From positions 124,001 through 188,000 of the forward strand of contig NZ_LNUT01000003.1 of assembly GCF_001512305.1 (NCBI RefSeq): a stretch of DNA of 64,000 nt, given 5' to 3'. Below are positions 20,647-28,757 of this stretch, in pieces (position 1 is the stretch's first letter; every line of letters begins with the position of its first letter). This DNA is from Arthrobacter sp. EPSL27. GTDB taxonomy: Bacteria > Actinomycetota > Actinomycetes > Actinomycetales > Micrococcaceae. The position numbers were made by a program, and so were the translations under genes. The notes beneath the pieces are model-generated. The model was given only the letters and a program-made list of their open reading frames with translations. It made no database searches and was not told the DNA's origin.

Positions 20647-21480
20647 ATGACTGCAACAGAACCCGAGACCACAGGCAACGGCGACAGCAAGGGCGCTTCC
20701 GTCATCGTCAACGCGATCGCGGTCCTGCGCACTTTCACAGCGGACGAGCCCCTGCTCGGTGTCACCGAGATCGCCAACCGGGTAGGGCTGCACAAGAGCA
20801 CGGTCTCGAGGATCCTTGCCACCTTCGAGCAGGAGCACCTGGTGGAGCGGGACGCTGAAACGCGGCGGTTCCGGCTTGGGCTGGGACTGATAGCCGTTGC
20901 CGGGCCGCTCCTCGCCGAGCTTGAGGAACGCCGGGTTGCCTATCCCGTACTGCGCGAGCTGTCGGAACAGACCGGCGAGACAAGCGCCCTCATGGTGTGG
21001 AGCGGTGATGAATCCATTTGCGTGGAGCAGATCGCCAGCCACCACCAGATCAAGCACACCACCCCGCTGGGGGCCCGGTACAACGACGCCCTCAGCGCCT
21101 CCGTTCAGGTCTTCCTGGCCCGCGAACCCGAACCCCGGGTCCGCTCCCTCCTCACCAGCGGTGCCATCAGCTGCCCGGGACTGGACGACTCCAGCCTTGA
21201 CGCTTACCTGGTACGGCTGAAGGACGACATCCGGCGCGGCTGGGCCGTCAACTACGGGGAAACCTCCCTTGATGAGGTTGGCCTGGCAGCTCCCGTCTTT
21301 GACCACCGGGGCGAGGTGGTGGCCGCCGTCCTGATCCCGGCTCCCCGGTTCCGGGTGTCCCAGGACAGGCTGCAGGCGTTGGGGGAGGCCTGCGCCGCGG
21401 CCGCAGCGAAGGTCACCGCCCGGCTGGGCGGACGCCCGCCCGCAGCCCCCGGGCCCGGCCTGCGCCAAGGGGCCGGCTGA
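20647..21480 (+). CDS. IclR family transcriptional regulator
   Basis: A 277-residue IclR protein: winged HTH at ~20-75 (VTEIANRVGLHKSTVSRILATF) and the C-terminal effector domain (~85-250) with the usual segments (SEQTGETSALMVWSGDESICVEQI, then RGWAVNYGETSLDEVGLAAPV). It directly follows creatinase and ends four bases from the convergent PucR gene. It probably controls the transporter-creatinase unit. ATG 20647 is preferred over ATG 20632, whose AGGG is too close to the codon. Confidence 0.92.
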   Translation: MTATEPETTGNGDSKGASVIVNAIAVLRTFTADEPLLGVTEIANRVGLHKSTVSRILATFEQEHLVERDAETRRFRLGLGLIAVAGPLLAELEERRVAYPVLRELSEQTGETSALMVWSGDESICVEQIASHHQIKHTTPLGARYNDALSASVQVFLAREPEPRVRSLLTSGAISCPGLDDSSLDAYLVRLKDDIRRGWAVNYGETSLDEVGLAAPVFDHRGEVVAAVLIPAPRFRVSQDRLQALGEACAAAAAKVTARLGGRPPAAPGPGLRQGAG

Positions 21481-21484
21481 CCCG

Positions 21485-23077
21485 TCAGGCCAGCCGGGCC
21501 AGCCGCGTGGCCAGATGCAGTGCCGCCAGCCGGCCGGAATCCCGGGGGTCGCCGCCGCACAGCTCGAAGATCCGCCGGAGACGCTGGTGCATCGACTGCC
21601 GCTCCACATGAAGCTCACGGGCTGCGTGGGCGGTGTTGCATCCGCAGTCCAGCCAGGTTGCCAGGGTTTCAAGCAGCCGGGAATTCCGCTGGGCATCCTG
21701 GTCCAGGAGTGCGCCCAGCTGCTGCCGCACGAAGTTCCGGCGCTGGTACGGGTCCAGCGCCTGTACGGTGAGGCGCTCGACGGCGAAAGCCTCGGCGTCG
21801 ATGACGGTGCGGTGCCGACCCCCGCTTACGGCTCCCTGCTGCGGGGAAGACGCCAATTCCAGCGTGAGCTTGGCTTCTGACAGCGACCAGGGGGCATCCG
21901 AAATTCCGGACACCAGGGGACCTGCGGCCGCGAGTGTTCCGGCCATGGCCGGAAGCTCCAACAGGCCCGCAAGGAGCTCCTGCCGGCTTCCTTCCGTAGC
22001 GTCGCCGGGCAGGCTGGCCACCGCCAGAAGCTCCGCGTTGTCAACGTACGTGGCGTGGGACTGCGCCGCCCGGGACAGGTGTTGCTCCAGTGCCGTCCGC
22101 AGCTGCTGGGAGATATCCGAGCGCACCACCACAGCCACCAGCGGGGACGCAGCCGGGATGCCGGCCGCTGACGCCAACTGCTGCAGCCGCCACGGCTGGC
22201 TGCCCGAATCGATCGCGCGCATCAGCGCGGCTCCGGCAACCTCCCGCAATCCCGGGGACATCCGCTGCAGCATGGCCAGGGCCAGGATGTCCACCGAGCG
22301 CTTCCCTGCCGTCCGGGCAAGGTTTTCGTCCTCGTCCGCCGGAACGCGGAGCACCAGCTGCGCCGCGAGGATGCCGCGCACCGGCACGTCGATATGGATC
22401 AGGCGCACATGGTCGTCCGGCGCTTCCGGGGATGCGGGCTCGTCCCCGGCCGCAGTGCCGGCGGCATCAGTGCCAGCCGCGTTCGCGGATGGGTCGCCGG
22501 TCTCCGCGTGCCCCGGCGTCGCGCTGGCCAGGGGAGCGCCGGTAAGGGACGCCAGGGTCACCTCGCTGCCGGTGATGCCAGCCAGGACGGCCAGGATCCG
22601 GTCCAGGCTGCCGCCGTGGGCCAGTTCCACGGCCATCGCGTGGCTGGCCTCATCCGCCCGGCGCAACTGCGAGACCGACTCGCTGACCAGCGAGGAGTTG
22701 ATGGCCTGCATCACGCTGACGAACGGCACCACTTTCCGCAGCTCGATCAGCGGAAGGCCGGCGTCCTCGGCGGCCGCCACCATTGAGGACGGCAGGGAGG
22801 GGAGGGCCGCGCCGGTCTCGATGGCCAGGGCCGCCACCCCCCGCTCGGCCAGCTGGCGGATGTAGGTGACCCGCCGTTCCTCCGAGGCCAGGGCCAGGGC
22901 CTCCCCGCCTGTCAGCAGCAGCTCCCCGCCGTCGAGCAGCGGGGCGATGTCCAGGATCTCGCTGGAGTGGATCCAGCGGAGCTGCGTCCGGGCGGCGCTG
23001 CCTGCCGCGGCCCGGACCACCGGATCGGCGACCGCCAGGGTGGGATGGTCCAGGACATCCTGAAGACGTATTGACAT
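21485..23077 (-). CDS. PucR family transcriptional regulator
   Basis: A 530-residue PucR-type regulator. The N-terminal PucR domain (~1-130) begins MSIRLQDVLDHPTLAVADPVV, a central variable region follows, and the C-terminus has the PucR HTH (LLETLATWLDCGCNTAHAAR, HVERQSMHQRLRRIFEL). This family controls purine, allantoin and amide nitrogen use. It is divergent from the NCS1 permease-creatininase pair with a perfect 18-bp palindrome between them, so it is the likely regulator of creatinine uptake and hydrolysis. ATG 23077 is chosen because the longer frame runs through that promoter region. Confidence 0.92.
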   Translation of the reverse strand: MSIRLQDVLDHPTLAVADPVVRAAAGSAARTQLRWIHSSEILDIAPLLDGGELLLTGGEALALASEERRVTYIRQLAERGVAALAIETGAALPSLPSSMVAAAEDAGLPLIELRKVVPFVSVMQAINSSLVSESVSQLRRADEASHAMAVELAHGGSLDRILAVLAGITGSEVTLASLTGAPLASATPGHAETGDPSANAAGTDAAGTAAGDEPASPEAPDDHVRLIHIDVPVRGILAAQLVLRVPADEDENLARTAGKRSVDILALAMLQRMSPGLREVAGAALMRAIDSGSQPWRLQQLASAAGIPAASPLVAVVVRSDISQQLRTALEQHLSRAAQSHATYVDNAELLAVASLPGDATEGSRQELLAGLLELPAMAGTLAAAGPLVSGISDAPWSLSEAKLTLELASSPQQGAVSGGRHRTVIDAEAFAVERLTVQALDPYQRRNFVRQQLGALLDQDAQRNSRLLETLATWLDCGCNTAHAARELHVERQSMHQRLRRIFELCGGDPRDSGRLAALHLATRLARLA

Positions 23078-23129
23078 GACACTCCGTCGCGTGAAGCAAA
23101 TATTAACTAGACACATCATATATAGGCGG

Positions 23130-23147
23130 ATGTGGCATATGCCACAT
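23130..23147. promoter_or_regulatory. perfect 18-bp palindrome between pucR-type gene and NCS1 permease
   Basis: ATGTGGCATATGCCACAT reads identically on both strands. It sits 52 bp upstream of the regulator start and 36 bp upstream of the permease start, in an AT-rich promoter region (CATATATAGG just to its left). It is the best candidate operator for the PucR-type protein. Confidence 0.75.
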
Positions 23148-23183
23148 AATCTGGAAGGACCCCACTCACTCACGGAGGCTCCA

Positions 23184-24716
23184 ATGCGTGAAGAACCCCC
23201 TATGATTTTGGCTAGCCACTCTCCTGCCACCGACAATGACGTCGAGGCCTGGCTCCAGCCCATCCCTGAATCCCAGCGAACCCACAAAGTGTCCGGCCAG
23301 TTCTGGATCTGGGCCGGCGCCAACCTTGCCCCGATCAACTGGGTGCTCGGCGCCCTCGGCATCCATCTTGGCCTCGGCTTCGCCGACACCGTCACGGTCC
23401 TGGTTTTGGGGAACCTGATCGGGATGCTGCTCTTCGGCTGCTTCGTCCTGCTGGGCCAGAAGACAGGCGCCACCGGCATGGTCCTCGCCCGGGCCGCCTT
23501 CGGCCGGCGCGGCAACTACCTTCCCGCCGCCATCCAGGCCCTGCTGGTCATCGGCTGGTGCGCCGTCAACACCTGGATCATCCTGGACCTGGTGATGGCC
23601 CTCTTCGGCACCCTCGGCTGGGTTGACCCGACGGCCCAGAACTACGCCTGGAAGATCGGCGTCGCCACGGCCATCATGGCCGCGCAGGTCGCCATCGCCT
23701 GGTTCGGCTACAAGGCCATCGCGGCCTTCGAAAAGTGGACCGTGCCGCCCACCATCATCATTCTCGCGGTGATGTCCGCCGTCGCCTGGTTCGGCATGAA
23801 GATCAACTGGTCCTACGCCGGACCGGCCGGCAACATCCTCGAAGGCTCGGAGCGCATCGCCGCGATGAGCGCCGTCATGACCGCCATCGGCATCGGCTGG
23901 GGCATCACCTGGTTCACCTACGCCGCCGACTACTCCCGCTTCGTCAGCACCGAAGTGCCCAAGCGCAAGGTTTACCTGGCCTCGGTCCTGGGCCAGTTCA
24001 TCCCCGTCGTCTGGCTCGGCATCCTGGGCGCAAGCCTGGCTACCAACAGCGGCGAGATCGACCCCGGCAAGCTGATCGTCCAGAACTTCGGTGTCCTGGC
24101 GCTGCCGGTACTCCTGATGGTCCTGCACGGCCCCATCGCCACCAACATCCTGAACATCTACACCTTCTCGGTCGCGACGCAGGCCCTCGACATCACCATC
24201 AGCCGCCGCAAGCTCAACCTGTTCGTCGGCGTCTTCTCGCTGGCCGCCGTCATCTTCTTCATCTTCCAGGAGGACTTCGCCGCAGTCCTGGACGCGTGGC
24301 TGATCGGGCTCGTCGCCTGGGTGGCTGCGTGGGGCGGCGTCATGCTGGTGCACTACTTCTGGATTGAAAAGCGCTGGCCCGGAGACCCTGCCCGGCTCTT
24401 CGACGCCGTCGGCACCAAACGCCTCCCGGGGGTCAACCCGGCCGGCATCGCTTCGCTGCTGATCGGCATCTTCTCCACCTGGCTGTTTATGTACGGCCTG
24501 GTGCCGGCAATGCAGGGCCCGGTAGCCGTTGCACTCGGCGGATGGGACCTGTCCTGGCTGGCCGGCGGCCTGTCCAGCGCCACGGCCTACGCCCTGATGG
24601 GGCCGCACTTCCACCGGAAGTTCATCCTGGCGCCCGGCACCGTTGCCACCACGGTGGCAGCCGAACCGCGGATCAGCGACCTTCCCGTCACCACCACCGC
24701 CCCGGCCGGGCTCTAG
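23184..24716 (+). CDS. NCS1 family permease, probably for creatinine
   Basis: A 510-residue 12-TM transporter of the NCS1 (CodB/cytosine-purine) family. Recognisable stretches are KVSGQFWIWAGANLAPINW in helix 1, the GRRGNY loop and GIGWGITWFTYAADYSRFV in the middle of the protein. NCS1 carriers move nucleobases, hydantoins and allantoin; creatinine is a ring compound of similar size. The gene precedes creatininase on the same strand by 86 bp, so creatinine import is the most economical assignment, but it is inferred from context. GGAGG five bases before ATG 23184 decides the start. Confidence 0.88.
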   Translation: MREEPPMILASHSPATDNDVEAWLQPIPESQRTHKVSGQFWIWAGANLAPINWVLGALGIHLGLGFADTVTVLVLGNLIGMLLFGCFVLLGQKTGATGMVLARAAFGRRGNYLPAAIQALLVIGWCAVNTWIILDLVMALFGTLGWVDPTAQNYAWKIGVATAIMAAQVAIAWFGYKAIAAFEKWTVPPTIIILAVMSAVAWFGMKINWSYAGPAGNILEGSERIAAMSAVMTAIGIGWGITWFTYAADYSRFVSTEVPKRKVYLASVLGQFIPVVWLGILGASLATNSGEIDPGKLIVQNFGVLALPVLLMVLHGPIATNILNIYTFSVATQALDITISRRKLNLFVGVFSLAAVIFFIFQEDFAAVLDAWLIGLVAWVAAWGGVMLVHYFWIEKRWPGDPARLFDAVGTKRLPGVNPAGIASLLIGIFSTWLFMYGLVPAMQGPVAVALGGWDLSWLAGGLSSATAYALMGPHFHRKFILAPGTVATTVAAEPRISDLPVTTTAPAGL

Positions 24717-24741
24717 CCCCGACACGCAACACCATCACCGC

Positions 24742-24777
24742 CGGGCCCGGTGGCGGCCGACGCCGCCACCGGGCCCG
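24742..24777 (+). terminator. strong intercistronic hairpin between permease and creatininase
   Basis: A perfect 16-bp GC stem (24742-24757 with 24762-24777) closed by a CGAC tetraloop. It could terminate the permease message partially, or stabilise it, leaving creatininase expressed at a different level. Confidence 0.7.
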
Positions 24778-24802
24778 CAACTCAACGAGGAGCACCACCA
24801 GC

Positions 24803-25612
24803 ATGGACCGATCAGTATTTCTGGAAGACCTGGACGCCTTTGCCTACCGCGACGCAGTGGCATCCGGGGAGGCAATCGTCCTCATTCCCGTCGGGTCGCT
24901 GGAGCAGCACGGCCCCCACCTTCCCCTGGGAACGGACACCGTCCTGGCCTCCCACTTCGCGGAGGGTGTGGCCCGGCGGCTGGGCGCACTGGTTGCCCAG
25001 CCCATCGCCTACGGCTACAAGTCGCAGCAGAAGTCCGGCGGCGGCAACCACCTCCCGGGGACGGTCAGCCTCGACGGCGCCGCCCTCATCGGGGTCGCGC
25101 GCAACCTGGTGAAGTCCTTCCTCAGCCAGGGCGTCCGGCACGTGGTCTTCATCAACGGCCACTTCGAGAACTACCAGTTCCTGTACGAGGGAATCGACCT
25201 GGCGCTGGGCGAGCTCGGAATCGAGCCCGGGGCAGGGCAGAGCGTGCTCCTGCTGTCGTACTGGGACTTTGTCAGCCAGGACACCCTGGCGCAGGTCTAC
25301 CCGGGCGGCTTCCCGGGCTGGGACATCGAGCACGGCGGGGTGCTGGAAACCTCGCTGATGCTCCACCTCGAACCGGCCCGGGTCGGCATGGACCGCCTGG
25401 TGGACGGGCCTGCCGCGGTGCTGCCGCGGTTCGACCGGCTGCCGGTGGTGCCGGAGCGGACACCCGCCACCGGCTGCCTGTCCTCGGCCGCGGGTTCCAG
25501 CGCCGCCAAGGGCGGTCTGCTGTACGGGCAGGTGGTCGAGGACCTGGCCGCCGACCTCGCGGACGAACTGGTCCGCCAACCCGCGCCCGCGCCCCAGGCT
25601 GTTGCGGTGTAG
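24803..25612 (+). CDS. creatininase (creatinine amidohydrolase)
   Basis: A 269-residue member of the creatininase/creatinine amidohydrolase family. Metal-binding positions fit the Pseudomonas enzyme: Glu, His and Asp in GSLEQHGPHLPLGTD and the His/Glu pair in NGHFEN. The substrate-loop stretch YGYKSQQKSGGGNHLPGT and WDIEHGGVLETSLML are typical of true creatininases rather than of the mycofactocin or F420 homologues. It interconverts creatinine and creatine, feeding creatinase at 19304. GAGGAG lies upstream of ATG 24803. Confidence 0.9.
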   Translation: MDRSVFLEDLDAFAYRDAVASGEAIVLIPVGSLEQHGPHLPLGTDTVLASHFAEGVARRLGALVAQPIAYGYKSQQKSGGGNHLPGTVSLDGAALIGVARNLVKSFLSQGVRHVVFINGHFENYQFLYEGIDLALGELGIEPGAGQSVLLLSYWDFVSQDTLAQVYPGGFPGWDIEHGGVLETSLMLHLEPARVGMDRLVDGPAAVLPRFDRLPVVPERTPATGCLSSAAGSSAAKGGLLYGQVVEDLAADLADELVRQPAPAPQAVAV

Positions 25613-25661
25613 GGCACTACCTACAGAGCGAAAGCAGCGCTCCTGCCCAGTTACTTCGGCA

Positions 25662-25693
25662 CGGCGGGGACCGACACCGGCGTGTCCCCGCCG
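25662..25693. terminator. terminator-like hairpin between convergent genes
   Basis: A 10-bp stem (CGGCGGGGAC 25662-25671, GTCCCCGCCG 25684-25693) with a 12-base loop, located between creatininase and the convergent CPBP-like gene. Confidence 0.6.
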
Positions 25694-25742
25694 CCCGGCC
25701 CGTTTCGGCCCGGTAACTGGTCAGGAGCGGTCGCTGGCAGCT

Positions 25743-26558
25743 TCAGTACAGGAACACCGGCAGCCAGTCGCGGTTGTGGGCGTGCACCAGCGCCAGGAAC
25801 AACACGAAATCGAAGGTCAGGTGCACGGCGACCACGTAGCTCAGGGACTTGGTGAGCTTGAAGGTATAGCCCTGCAGCAGCGCGAACGGGAACGTCAGCA
25901 GCGGACCCCACGCCTGGTAGCCGATCTCCCACAGGAATGACGAGAAGACCACGGCCTGCAGGATGTTGGCCTGCCAGTCCGGGAAGTGCTGCCGCAGCAG
26001 CGTGAACATGGTGCAGATGAAGAACAGCTCGTCCCAGATGCCCACGGCATTCACGCCGAGGAAGAGCCGCGAGAAAATGGTCGGGTCGGAGGCGTCCGGC
26101 CAGTTCTGGTACACCCCGGTGCGGATCAGGTACGCGGGCAGAATGAAGTAGCCCAGCAGGACGACGCCGGCCAGGTAGAGTTTCGCGGCCAGCGGCCATT
26201 TACGGCCGGTGTTCACCGGAAACCGGATGATCCTCTCGCCGTACGCGTACCGCGACACCACCCACGGCACCAGCACGGCCAGGGCGAGGGCGCTGCCCAT
26301 GAGGACCATGTGCTGGAGGCTCAGGTCGGCGTGCAGCGGGACCAGGCTGATGATCACCATGCCGGCCGCGAGCAGCGCCAGGTGCCGCAGCAGCCCGCGG
26401 TCAATCAGGGCCGCCGTAACCAGGCCCGCGGCCAGCACCCCGTAGCCGAGGTCATTCTCGACGCCGAACAGCAGCACCCCGGAGACTGACACCAGCGACG
26501 CGGGCAGCAGCTTCCAGCTGAGCGCGGTGCGCGGAGTTTCCGTCGAGGTCGATTGCAC
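25743..26558 (-). CDS. CPBP-like integral membrane protein
   Basis: A 271-residue protein with about eight hydrophobic segments. The C-terminal half resembles the CPBP (Abi/CAAX-protease-like) family: WDELFFICTMFTLLRQHFPDW takes the place of the EExxxR motif, followed by SSFLWEIGYQAWG and HLTFDFVLF. In active CPBP proteases the first motif has two Glu and an Arg. Here it is DELFFI, so catalysis is doubtful. It stands alone between convergent and terminator-bounded neighbours. Function unknown. Confidence 0.7.
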   Translation of the reverse strand: MQSTSTETPRTALSWKLLPASLVSVSGVLLFGVENDLGYGVLAAGLVTAALIDRGLLRHLALLAAGMVIISLVPLHADLSLQHMVLMGSALALAVLVPWVVSRYAYGERIIRFPVNTGRKWPLAAKLYLAGVVLLGYFILPAYLIRTGVYQNWPDASDPTIFSRLFLGVNAVGIWDELFFICTMFTLLRQHFPDWQANILQAVVFSSFLWEIGYQAWGPLLTFPFALLQGYTFKLTKSLSYVVAVHLTFDFVLFLALVHAHNRDWLPVFLY

Positions 26559-26576
26559 CCCACCAGCATGTCAGGG

Positions 26577-26629
26577 ACGACGGCGGCACGCACCGTCTGC
26601 AGGAAACCGCAGGTGCGTGCCGCCGTCGT
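26577..26629 (-). terminator. long terminator hairpin
   Basis: An 18-bp perfect stem (26577-26594 with 26612-26629) around a 17-base loop, downstream of the small acidic protein gene in its direction of transcription. It probably ends the alcohol dehydrogenase/small protein transcript before the CPBP-like gene. Confidence 0.75.
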
Positions 26630-26674
26630 ACGTCCCGGTCCCGGCTGGCTGGCGCCGGCCGGAGGAGGGGCCTG

Positions 26675-26908
26675 CTACTCCTCGTGCCCCTGGTCGCGGC
26701 TCATCTGGTCCTCCGCGGGCGGGGTTTCTCCGGGAGGAACCCCGCCGCCGGGCTCCAGCCCGGTGATCTTCCCGTCCAGCGGGTCAGGGTTGGCCGAGGC
26801 TGCGGGATCGGCCGCCCCTGCCCCGGACGGGTCCTGCTGCGCCGCGCGGCCGGCCGGCGTGGGCCGGTCCGGATTGGCGGGGTCATTTTCCGGGTGGTAG
26901 GTGCTCAT
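26675..26908 (-). CDS. small acidic, disordered hypothetical protein
   Basis: 77 residues, rich in Pro, Gly, Ala, Asp and Glu with almost no hydrophobic core, so probably unstructured. AAAGG precedes ATG 26908. It lies 35 bp after the alcohol dehydrogenase stop on the same strand and before a strong hairpin, so it is likely the second gene of that transcript. I do not recognise a domain. The composition resembles the acidic stress-type protein at 60890-61408. Confidence 0.65.
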   Translation of the reverse strand: MSTYHPENDPANPDRPTPAGRAAQQDPSGAGAADPAASANPDPLDGKITGLEPGGGVPPGETPPAEDQMSRDQGHEE

Positions 26909-26943
26909 GATTCTGCCTTTCTCAGTGCGGGCGCGGTCTTGCG

Positions 26944-28119
26944 CTAGGGCTTCAGGACGACTTTGATGCAGCCGTCTTCCTTCTTCTGGAAGATCTCGTA
27001 GGCGGCTGCGGCGCCGTCTAGGGACACCTCATGGGTCTTCAGGTCCATCACGCCGAGCGGATCTGCAGGGTCCTCCACGAGCGGCAGCAGATCGTCCGTC
27101 CAGCGGCGGACGTTGCACTGGCCCATCCGGAACTGGATCTGCTTGTCGAACATGGTCATCAGCGGCATCGGGCTGGCAGTGCCGCCGTAGACGCCGCTCA
27201 GCGAGACCGTCCCGCCTCGGCGCACGGAATCGATGGCGGTATGCAGGACCGACATCCTGTCCACGCCGGCCGTCTCCATGGCCTTCTTGGCCAGCGCGTC
27301 GGGCAGGAGCCCCACCGCGTTCTGCGCGAACGCGCCGACCGGGGAGTTGTGCGCCTCCATACCGACGGCGTCCACCACCGCATCAGGGCCCCTGCCCTCG
27401 GTCAGGTCGCGCAGATGCTCCGCGACGTCCTTGGTGAAGTCGATGGTCTCCACGCCGTGGCGCTCGGCCATGCTCCGGCGCTCCGCAACCGGCTCCACAG
27501 CGATCACCCGGTGGCCCAGGTGGCGGCCGATCCGGCTGGCGAACTGCCCCACCGGCCCCAAACCGAAGACGGCCAGTGTCCCGCCGGCCGGGACGTCGGC
27601 GTACTTAACGCCCTGCCAGGCGGTGGGAAGGATGTCGGAGAGATAGAGGTACCGCTCGTCGGGCAGTTCCTGGCCCACCTTGATCGGCCCGTAGTCCGCG
27701 TGGGGCACCCGCAGGAGTTCCGCCTGGCCGCCCGGGACTGACCCGTACAGCTCGGAGAATCCGAACAGGCTGGCCCCGGTGTTGTGGGAGTGGACCTGCG
27801 TGGTCTCGCACTGGGACTGCAGCCCCCGCTTGCACATCCAGCAATGGCCGCAGGAGATGTTGAAGGGGATGACCACCCGGTCGCCCGGCTGGAGGTTCGT
27901 GACCCCGGGCCCCACCTCCTGGACAATGCCCATGGGCTCGTGGCCCAAAATGTCGCCGGCCTTCATGTACGGCCCGAGGACCTCGTACAGGTGGAGGTCG
28001 GAGCCGCAGATCGCCGAAGACGTGATCCTGACAATGGCGTCCGTCGGTTCCTGGATGACCGGATCCGGAACTTCTTCCACCCGGACTGACCGCTTTCCCT
28101 GCCACGTAAGTGCCCTCAT
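26944..28119 (-). CDS. zinc-dependent alcohol dehydrogenase (formaldehyde-dehydrogenase-like MDR)
   Basis: A 391-residue medium-chain dehydrogenase. The catalytic zinc region is CGSDLHLYEVLGPYMKAGDI with LGHEPMG; structural-zinc-type cysteines follow in SCGHCWMCKRGLQSQC; the NAD-binding fold has FGLGPVGQF. Length and the SDILPT segment fit the glutathione-independent formaldehyde dehydrogenase-like branch. AAGGAG six bases before ATG 28119 favours this start over the longer frame. Oxidation of formaldehyde released by the betaine oxygenase is possible but there is no direct link. A TAAGTATGCTGACCA motif lies just upstream. Confidence 0.9.
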   Translation of the reverse strand: MRALTWQGKRSVRVEEVPDPVIQEPTDAIVRITSSAICGSDLHLYEVLGPYMKAGDILGHEPMGIVQEVGPGVTNLQPGDRVVIPFNISCGHCWMCKRGLQSQCETTQVHSHNTGASLFGFSELYGSVPGGQAELLRVPHADYGPIKVGQELPDERYLYLSDILPTAWQGVKYADVPAGGTLAVFGLGPVGQFASRIGRHLGHRVIAVEPVAERRSMAERHGVETIDFTKDVAEHLRDLTEGRGPDAVVDAVGMEAHNSPVGAFAQNAVGLLPDALAKKAMETAGVDRMSVLHTAIDSVRRGGTVSLSGVYGGTASPMPLMTMFDKQIQFRMGQCNVRRWTDDLLPLVEDPADPLGVMDLKTHEVSLDGAAAAYEIFQKKEDGCIKVVLKP

Positions 28120-28149
28120 GCCTGCTCCTTCAGTCGTCATTCAAATTGA

Positions 28150-28164
28150 TAAGTATGCTGACCA
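28150..28164. promoter_or_regulatory. TAAGTATGCTGACCA motif upstream of the alcohol dehydrogenase
   Basis: A 15-bp element that recurs as TAAGCGTGCTGATCA at 59793-59807 in front of the SDR/DUF6328 stress genes. Twelve of fifteen positions are identical, and the three differences are transitions. It lies in the AT-rich 5' region of the dehydrogenase, 31 bp before its start, and may be a site for a shared regulator. Confidence 0.45.
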
Positions 28165-28231
28165 ATTCGATTATTGCCTGTTCTCGCCTCGATGGAAAGG
28201 CAGCCCGGCGGAATGCCCCCGGCACGGAACA

Positions 28232-28264
28232 CGGAAAAGCCCCCTCGGTGAGGGGGCTTTTCCG
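28232..28264. terminator. intrinsic terminator of the gentisate operon
   Basis: A perfect 15-bp stem with a 3-base loop (28232-28246, GGT, 28250-28264). On the minus strand it reads GGGGGCTTTTCCG-type with an internal AAAA/TTTT run in the stem. It lies 46 bp past the last codon of the maleylpyruvate isomerase remnant. Confidence 0.85.
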
Positions 28265-28309
28265 CGGGGATCATGGGGTGCTTGCGTGGTGCCTACGGGG
28301 TGTGGCGGC

Positions 28310-28757
28310 TCAGATCCACTTCGGTGCGGCCGGAACCGTACCGCCGGCGGCGCCGGGCCCGGTGGCCGTGACGCCGGAGCTGCCGCGGCCTGCGGCCCAC
28401 TCGACGACGCCGGCCAGCGGTCCGGAAACCACGGTGAGGGAGTCCGACGCCGTGTCCCCGAGTGTCAGGCCACGGTCTGTAACGCTGACGATCAGGTCCT
28501 TGTCTGTGCCGCGGGTTTTCCAGGCGCCGGTGATGTCCGCCAGGAGCCGTTCCAGGACGGGGCCCGGGATGTCCCGGAACGCTGCGCCGTTGGCCAGGTC
28601 CACGGCGGCGGGTCCAGCCCGGCAGCAGCGAGTCGCCGTCGAGCTCCGCGTCGGACAGCTCATTGAGCTTGCGGGCGAAGAACGCCGTGCCCCGGCGCGC
28701 CTGCAGCAGGGCCGCAAGCAGCTCCGGGTCCGTCGTCTGGTCGTGGCGGGCAACCAT
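28310..28757 (-). pseudogene. maleylpyruvate isomerase, internal deletion with frameshift
   Basis: The N-terminal 51 codons (ATG 28757, MVARHDQTTDPELLAALLQA to LLPGWTRR) and the C-terminal ~98 codons (VDLANGAAFRDIPGPV to VPAAPKWI) of a DinB-fold, mycothiol-type maleylpyruvate isomerase are in different frames, joined near 28601-28612. About 80-100 residues are missing. The missing block should hold the metal ligands: the His after GWTRR and the Glu/His just before VDL, known as His52/Glu144/His148 in the corynebacterial enzyme. The gene starts one base inside the fumarylpyruvate hydrolase stop, so it was once the last coupled gene of the gentisate operon. Confidence 0.88.

Noticed and set aside
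23078..23515. Extension of the PucR protein to a 676-codon frame.
   Set aside because: It would cover the divergent promoter, the palindrome and part of the permease; the PucR domain begins exactly at ATG 23077.
24542..24802. N-terminal extension of creatininase upstream of 24803.
   Set aside because: The open frame continues through the end of the permease gene and a strong hairpin; ATG 24803 has GAGGAG and the product then matches family length.
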